Positions 5,855-9,670 of a DNA stretch of 9,670 nt are shown piece after piece. Numbering within the stretch: position 1 is the stretch's first letter; each line of letters opens with the position of its first letter. Under the pieces are notes generated by a model, which saw only the letters and a program-made list of their open reading frames with translations, was not told the origin of the DNA and did not search any database. Made by a program: the position numbers and the translations under genes. The stretch comes from Candidatus Omnitrophota bacterium (GTDB lineage: Bacteria > Omnitrophota > Gorgyraeia > 1-14-0-20-64-10), in the NCBI GenBank assembly GCA_023248095.1, contig JAHFFF010000057.1:1-9670 (forward strand), read 5' to 3'.

Positions 5855-6207
5855 TCCAGTGCTCCCTCCTGCCAGGCATAGATCAATCCCAATGCCAGGA
5901 TACCGACAAAGGCACCGATGGCAATCAGGCCGGGAATTCCAGCCGCCCGAAAGATCACCGCCCATGGGAACAAGAACAGCGCCTCCACATCGAACACAAC
6001 GAATAGGATGGCGAAAAGGTAATACTGCATCCGGAACTGGACCCAGGCGTCTCCCTCCACCTCCATGCCGCATTCGTACGGTTTGAGCTTCTCCTGGCCC
6101 GGCCTCTTCGGGGCGACGAACCGGGCCAGCACCACCGGCAGCAGCGGCACCACCAGCGCAGCCAGACCGAACAACCCGAGGAACAAATAGATCACCCTAT
6201 CGCTCAT
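5845..6207 (-). CDS. nuoA: NADH-quinone oxidoreductase subunit A
   Basis: A 120-residue membrane subunit of complex I that lies beside NuoH at the quinone site. Three membrane segments are visible (about 5-28, 62-84 and 92-112). The conserved loop KPYECGMEVEGD (42-53, with Cys46) and the acidic second-helix motif FDVEALFLFPW (72-82, Asp73 and Glu75) are both intact. Length is normal for the family. The ATG overlaps the nuoI stop (ATGA), and the 3' end overlaps the start of nuoH, so translation of the three membrane-arm and connecting genes is probably coupled. In the common operon order nuoA comes first, before nuoB; here it comes after nuoI, which is a clear rearrangement. Confidence 0.95.
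   Translation of the reverse strand: MSDRVIYLFLGLFGLAALVVPLLPVVLARFVAPKRPGQEKLKPYECGMEVEGDAWVQFRMQYYLFAILFVVFDVEALFLFPWAVIFRAAGIPGLIAIGAFVGILALGLIYAWQEGALEWE
5864..5870 (-). promoter_or_regulatory. Ribosome binding site for nuoH inside nuoA
   Basis: AGGAGGG on the minus strand lies within the last codons of nuoA. It is 9 nt before ATG 5854 and 15 nt before ATG 5848, so it favours the first of the two nuoH starts. Confidence 0.6.
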
Positions 6208-6839
6208 GCCGGTGGCGCCTCCTTCTTCGCAGCGGCAGCTGTTGCTGCTTTCTTATCCGCTTCAGCTTTTCGACGCACCTGTTCCTCTCCCCAAGCCTTG
6301 GGATGCGTTTCGGCATAATATTCCGTTGAAACGTGGAGTTTGTTGATATCGAAGATGTGGGAAACGTGCCGTTCCTCCGCCCCAAGTTCAAAGTTGTGGT
6401 CCATCTTGATGGCGTCGAATGGGCAATACTCCGCGCAGAAGCCGCAGTTCATGCAGACATCGGCATCGATAAAGAACTCGGAAGCCTTGGCAACCGGCTT
6501 GGCAGTAGCGGGGTCCTTCCCCTGTACAATCCAAATGCATTGCGGTGGGCAAACCTTGGCGCAGATCCCGCAGGCGGTGCATCGTTCCGTCTCCTGCTTC
6601 CACTGTTCTCCCTTCTTGCCGTCGAAGATGAGGACCGGCAGGACCCGGAACCGCTCCGGTACCCTCAGCCGTTCATCTGGATACTGGACCGTGAAAACCC
6701 CTTTGTCGGCCGGATGCTGTCGCACCTGGCCCCGCATGCGATTCCTGAATGTCCTCCGGAATCCAATCGTGTAGCTGTTGATAAAATGCCCCAGCGTGAT
6801 GGTCAACCCTCTGAGCAATTCCAAACCGTAGATCCTCAT
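6204..6839 (-). CDS. nuoI: NADH-quinone oxidoreductase subunit I (two [4Fe-4S], ferredoxin-like)
   Basis: NuoI carries the clusters that lead electrons toward NuoB in the connecting arm of complex I. The 211-residue protein has both ferredoxin motifs: Cys87, Cys90, Cys93 and Cys97 (CTACGICAKVCP) and Cys129, Cys132, Cys135 and Cys139 (CMNCGFCAEYCP). The N-terminal amphipathic part, LLRGLTITLGHFI, matches the family segment that lies on the membrane, and YPDERLRVPERFRV is the usual stretch before the clusters. The C-terminal 25 residues or so form a lysine/alanine-rich tail ending in proline and alanine, an extension with little predicted structure. Start and stop both overlap neighbours by ATGA (nuoBCD before, nuoA after). 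The gene lies directly after nuoBCD rather than after nuoH, so the NADH-module genes that normally come between are skipped. Confidence 0.95.
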   Translation of the reverse strand: MRIYGLELLRGLTITLGHFINSYTIGFRRTFRNRMRGQVRQHPADKGVFTVQYPDERLRVPERFRVLPVLIFDGKKGEQWKQETERCTACGICAKVCPPQCIWIVQGKDPATAKPVAKASEFFIDADVCMNCGFCAEYCPFDAIKMDHNFELGAEERHVSHIFDINKLHVSTEYYAETHPKAWGEEQVRRKAEADKKAATAAAAKKEAPPA

Positions 6840-9274
6840 CGGTCCGTTTCCCCGAGGACGATGTCGATGGAGCCGAGGATCGCCACGACGTCAGCCACCA
6901 TGTGGCCTTTGCACATGAGCTCCAGCGCAGTCAGGTTGATAAAGGAAGGTGCCCGAACGTGGTACCGGTAGGGATGATCGGTTCCATCGCTGACAACGTA
7001 GAATCCCAATTCCCCTTTGGGATTCTCCACCCGCCCGTAAGACTCTCCCGCCGGCACCCGGATGTTCCAAAGTTTCTTGCCTGCTTGGATCTCTCCACCC
7101 GGCAATTCCTTAAGCGCCTGCTTCAGGATCTTCAGCGATTCCCACATCTCCGCGATCCGGATCCGATACCGGGCGTAGACATCCCCTTCCGGGAAGGTCG
7201 GGATCTTAAAGTCAAACCGGTCGTAGATTGAATAGGGCTCCGCCCGCCGGACGTCATACTCCACGCCGGAACCCCGCAGAACCGGCCCGGCGGCGGAGAA
7301 AGCGATCGCCGCATCCCGCGGGAGGACCCCTACCCGGCGGCACCGGTTGAGAAGGATCTCATTCCGGGTCAAGTAACGGTCGAGCTGCTCGATGGCCTTC
7401 GGAAGGCGATCGTTCACCAGCGAGTTGCAGAAAGGCAGGAACTCTTCCGGCAGATCCGCAGCCACTCCGCCGAACCGCATGTAATTGCACATCATGCGGG
7501 AGCCGGAGGCCATCTCGAAGAGATCGAGGATCAGTTCCCGCTCCTCCAGCGCGTACAAAGCGGGGGTGAAGAAGGCCCCTAAGTCGTTCAGGAGAAAACC
7601 GATGGACCAGAAGTGATTCAGGACCCGGGTCAACTCCGCCATGATCACCCGGATGTACTCCGCCCGCTCCGGCGGTTTGACCCCAAGAAGTTTCTCCACG
7701 GCCACGGCATAACCGAAGTTGTTGCCCATCGAACAGATGTAATCCAGCCGGTCCGTATAGGGAAAGATCATCAGGTAGGTGTTGCGCTCGCCGATCTTCT
7801 CGTGGTTGCGATGCATGTAGCCCATCACCGGCTCCAGCGCCAGGATCCTCTCCCCATCCACGCGGACCTTCATCCGGAAAACACCGTGCGTGGAGGGATG
7901 CTGAGGCCCCAGGTTCACCACCAGCGTATCCCCTTCAATCTGCTGCAGCGACTGGGAGGTCACCGGGGAGAACTCCTCCTTCGGAACGGTCCATTGGGAA
8001 GGATCGAATCCCTTCGGATATTTGACGTTGTCGGCGAAGGGCACGCGCTCTTCCGCCCGCTGGTGGTGTCCCTCCTTCCAGCGGCTGGGAAAGATCTTGC
8101 CCGGCCCCTCGTAATAGGGCTCGAGGTAATCCTTGCGCATCGGATGCCCTTCGAATCCCTCCCACATCAGGATCCGCTTCAAGTTCGGGTGGCCGTCGAA
8201 TCGAACGCCGTAGAGGTCCCAGACCTCCCGCTCCTGAAAATCAGCGCCGGGCCAAACCGATGAGAGGGACGGAAGGTGAGGATTGCCTTTGTCCGCGCGG
8301 ACCTTGAGAGTCACCATCGGTCCCGGCTTCTTCGTGGAACACAGGTGGTACACCACTTCATAGCAATCCTGGTAATCGCTGCAGGTGAGGTTGGACAGGT
8401 AATCCAGCGCCAGGTCCGGATGAAGCTTGAGGGATTTGCCGACTTGCACCAGGGCATCGGGCTGAATCACGAGTGAAGAACCGGATGGAGCAACGGCATC
8501 TCGCCCAATGGCCGTGTTCAATCGTTTGCTCAGCTCAACTGATGCAGGAGCAGCCCCCTCGGCTTCTGTCGGAGTGAGCTTCGGCGCCGGAATCATCACT
8601 GGAAGCTGGGCAGGCTTGGCCTCTACTTCCGCGGATGCACACCTTGCCTTGATCTCTTCAGATCTGCGCAGATCCACCAGATCCGGTCCCAGCATCGGAA
8701 CAGGGATTTCAGGCTCAGCCTTCTTCTGGTACCAGCGGACCTTCTTGATGGTCTGCTGATCGATCTTTTTCTGGAGGGTCATCAGGGCATGCAGCAGCGC
8801 TTGCGGCGTAGGGGGGCAACCTGCGATGTAGACATCCACCGGCAGAAACTTGTCGATGCCGGAGACGACGTTGTAGCCTTCCTTGAACGGGCCGCCTGCC
8901 GTGGCGCAGGCCCCCATGGAGATCACGTACTTCGGCTCCGGCATCTGGTTGTAGAGGCGGACGATCATCGGCACCATCTTCTTGGTGACCGTCCCGGAGA
9001 CGATCATCAGGTCCGCCTGCCGCGGAGAAGCGCGGAACAGTTCCGCCCCGAAGCGTGCGATGTCGAAGCGGCTGGCCGCCGTGGCGATCATCTCAATGGC
9101 GCAGCAGGCCAGCCCGAACTGAAGCGGCCAAAGTGAACTTCGCCGGCCCCAGTTGTAGATGGGGTCGACCATCTCGATCAGCTTGTCCCACTTCGCGATC
9201 AGGATGTGCCGCCGGATCTCCTGCTCGAGGAGTTGCTCCTCGGAGGGGCGGAACAGGATCTTCTGCTCAGACAT
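6836..9274 (-). CDS. nuoBCD: NADH-quinone oxidoreductase subunit B-C-D fusion
   Basis: One 812-residue protein joins three complex I subunits of the connecting arm. NuoB is about 1-185: ACC with Cys57 and Cys58, GAC with Cys123 and GCP with Cys153, the four ligands of cluster N2, all present. A proline/alanine-rich linker follows (about 186-245). NuoC is about 246-430, with its signature EREVWDLYGVRFDGHP (348-363) and HPMRKDYL. NuoD is about 446-812, with GPQHPSTHG at 456-464, then MGYMHRNHEK, and a typical end DIVLGETDR. NuoCD fusions are common (E. coli); adding NuoB gives one chain that spans the whole path from N2 to the quinone site. No stop or frameshift interrupts the frame. ATG 9274 lies 2 nt after the peroxiredoxin stop, with only a weak ribosome site (AAGTAGG). 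The nuoI start overlaps its stop. Confidence 0.96.
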   Translation of the reverse strand: MSEQKILFRPSEEQLLEQEIRRHILIAKWDKLIEMVDPIYNWGRRSSLWPLQFGLACCAIEMIATAASRFDIARFGAELFRASPRQADLMIVSGTVTKKMVPMIVRLYNQMPEPKYVISMGACATAGGPFKEGYNVVSGIDKFLPVDVYIAGCPPTPQALLHALMTLQKKIDQQTIKKVRWYQKKAEPEIPVPMLGPDLVDLRRSEEIKARCASAEVEAKPAQLPVMIPAPKLTPTEAEGAAPASVELSKRLNTAIGRDAVAPSGSSLVIQPDALVQVGKSLKLHPDLALDYLSNLTCSDYQDCYEVVYHLCSTKKPGPMVTLKVRADKGNPHLPSLSSVWPGADFQEREVWDLYGVRFDGHPNLKRILMWEGFEGHPMRKDYLEPYYEGPGKIFPSRWKEGHHQRAEERVPFADNVKYPKGFDPSQWTVPKEEFSPVTSQSLQQIEGDTLVVNLGPQHPSTHGVFRMKVRVDGERILALEPVMGYMHRNHEKIGERNTYLMIFPYTDRLDYICSMGNNFGYAVAVEKLLGVKPPERAEYIRVIMAELTRVLNHFWSIGFLLNDLGAFFTPALYALEERELILDLFEMASGSRMMCNYMRFGGVAADLPEEFLPFCNSLVNDRLPKAIEQLDRYLTRNEILLNRCRRVGVLPRDAAIAFSAAGPVLRGSGVEYDVRRAEPYSIYDRFDFKIPTFPEGDVYARYRIRIAEMWESLKILKQALKELPGGEIQAGKKLWNIRVPAGESYGRVENPKGELGFYVVSDGTDHPYRYHVRAPSFINLTALELMCKGHMVADVVAILGSIDIVLGETDR

Positions 9275-9276
9275 GC

Positions 9277-9670
9277 CTACTTAATCGCGGAAAGGATCTC
9301 TTGATCGCTCCGGGCGACTTTAATCTCCTGAACCTTCTTAAAGACTACCTTGCCGGATTTGTCCAACACCACCGTGGCCCGCTTGGAGCAGTTAAGATCC
9401 TCCAGATAGAGGCCGTACTTCTTGGATACCTCCCTTTTCTGATCGGACAACAGCGGGTGCTTCAAACCCAGCTTCTCTCTCCAGGCCTTGTGTGAGAAAC
9501 GGGAATCACAACTGACGCCAAGAACCACGGTTTCCTTGCCCTCGAATTTGGCCAAATCCTCCGTCAAGGCGCAGTTCTCCGTGGTGCAGACCGGGCTCCA
9601 ATCAAACGGATAGAAGGCCAGCACCACGCTCTTCTTGCCGCGGAAACCGGATAAGGCAACCGGGTTGCCG
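9277..9670 (-). CDS. Peroxiredoxin, AhpC/TSA family, Bcp/PrxQ-like (partial, 5' end beyond the right edge)
   Basis: The visible 130 residues are the bulk of a thiol peroxidase that reduces H2O2 and organic hydroperoxides. The peroxidatic site is FYPFDWSPVCTTENC. The first cysteine (residue 28 of the fragment) is peroxidatic. A second lies five residues later (CX4C), as in Bcp/PrxQ proteins that form the disulfide within one subunit. VVLGVSCDSRFSHKAWREKLG, PLLSDQKREVSKKYGLYL and KRATVVLDKSGKVVFKKVQE are typical of the family. The threonine of the usual TxxC is a serine here, seen in related family members. The reading frame stays open through the window edge with GNPVALSGFRGKKSVVLAF, so the true start lies outside. 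It ends 2 bp before nuoBCD, so it is probably the gene before the nuo genes in the same transcript. Confidence 0.9.
   Translation of the reverse strand, partial: GNPVALSGFRGKKSVVLAFYPFDWSPVCTTENCALTEDLAKFEGKETVVLGVSCDSRFSHKAWREKLGLKHPLLSDQKREVSKKYGLYLEDLNCSKRATVVLDKSGKVVFKKVQEIKVARSDQEILSAIK

Noticed and set aside
5855..6073. Upstream extension of the nuoH frame by 73 codons
   Set aside because: This stretch is inside nuoA in another frame, the translation is not NuoH-like, and a good ribosome site supports the start at 5854.
6333..6971. Open frame on the + strand, 212 codons, opposite nuoI and the end of nuoBCD
   Set aside because: Antisense shadow of genes with intact cluster motifs; no family resemblance or ribosome site.
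7613..8263. Long open frame on the + strand, 216 codons, opposite the NuoC/NuoD part
   Set aside because: Histidine- and arginine-rich translation typical of the antisense of a GC-rich gene; the opposite strand codes for conserved NuoC and NuoD motifs.
1..9670. CRISPR array, insertion sequence, prophage, toxin-antitoxin or defence system
   Set aside because: No regular repeats, transposase, integrase or short unknown gene pairs were seen; nearly all bases belong to recognisable metabolic genes.

Overview
The window is an almost fully coding stretch from a bacterial chromosome that looks moderately GC-rich by eye. It reads as ordinary core metabolism in an unusual arrangement. I found no mobile element, CRISPR array, tRNA or rRNA. 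A NuoB-NuoC-NuoD fusion, a rearranged complex I order, a siroheme nitrite/sulfite reductase with its own small iron-sulfur carriers, and a bacterial homodimeric-type pyruvate dehydrogenase E1 together suggest an environmental lineage such as Nitrospirota or a neighbouring phylum. That placement is inference from gene content and recalled protein style, not from a search.

Left part (1-1311): the 5' part of aceE (pyruvate dehydrogenase E1) runs leftward off the window edge. It is divergent from a single-domain lipoate-protein ligase-like gene on the + strand, with only 68 bp between them. That gap carries a TATAAT box on the + strand overlapped by a TATTAT box on the - strand. The ligase gene converges on thiO, and their stop codons share one CTAG palindrome.

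Right part (1308-9670): nine genes, all on the minus strand, read leftward in this order: peroxiredoxin (5' end beyond the window), nuoBCD fusion, nuoI, nuoA, nuoH, Rieske ferredoxin, 7Fe-type ferredoxin, ferredoxin-dependent nitrite/sulfite reductase, thiO. Gaps are 38 bp or less, and several joints are ATGA stop/start overlaps, so this is probably one operon or two abutting ones. A possible break lies after nuoH, where a perfect TTGACA overlaps the nuoH stop codon.

Working together: NuoBCD, I, A and H make the quinone-reducing connecting arm and the proximal membrane anchor of complex I. The NADH-input subunits E, F and G are absent from where they usually sit, and J to N are not in the window. 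The two small iron-sulfur proteins are natural one-electron donors for the adjacent reductase and might also serve the complex I module. At the other end, AceE (thiamine-diphosphate dependent), the lipoate ligase (would lipoylate the E2 partner) and ThiO (thiazole part of thiamine) form a plausible pyruvate dehydrogenase and cofactor neighbourhood. Essentially the whole window is genic; the largest gap is the 68 bp aceE/ligase spacer.
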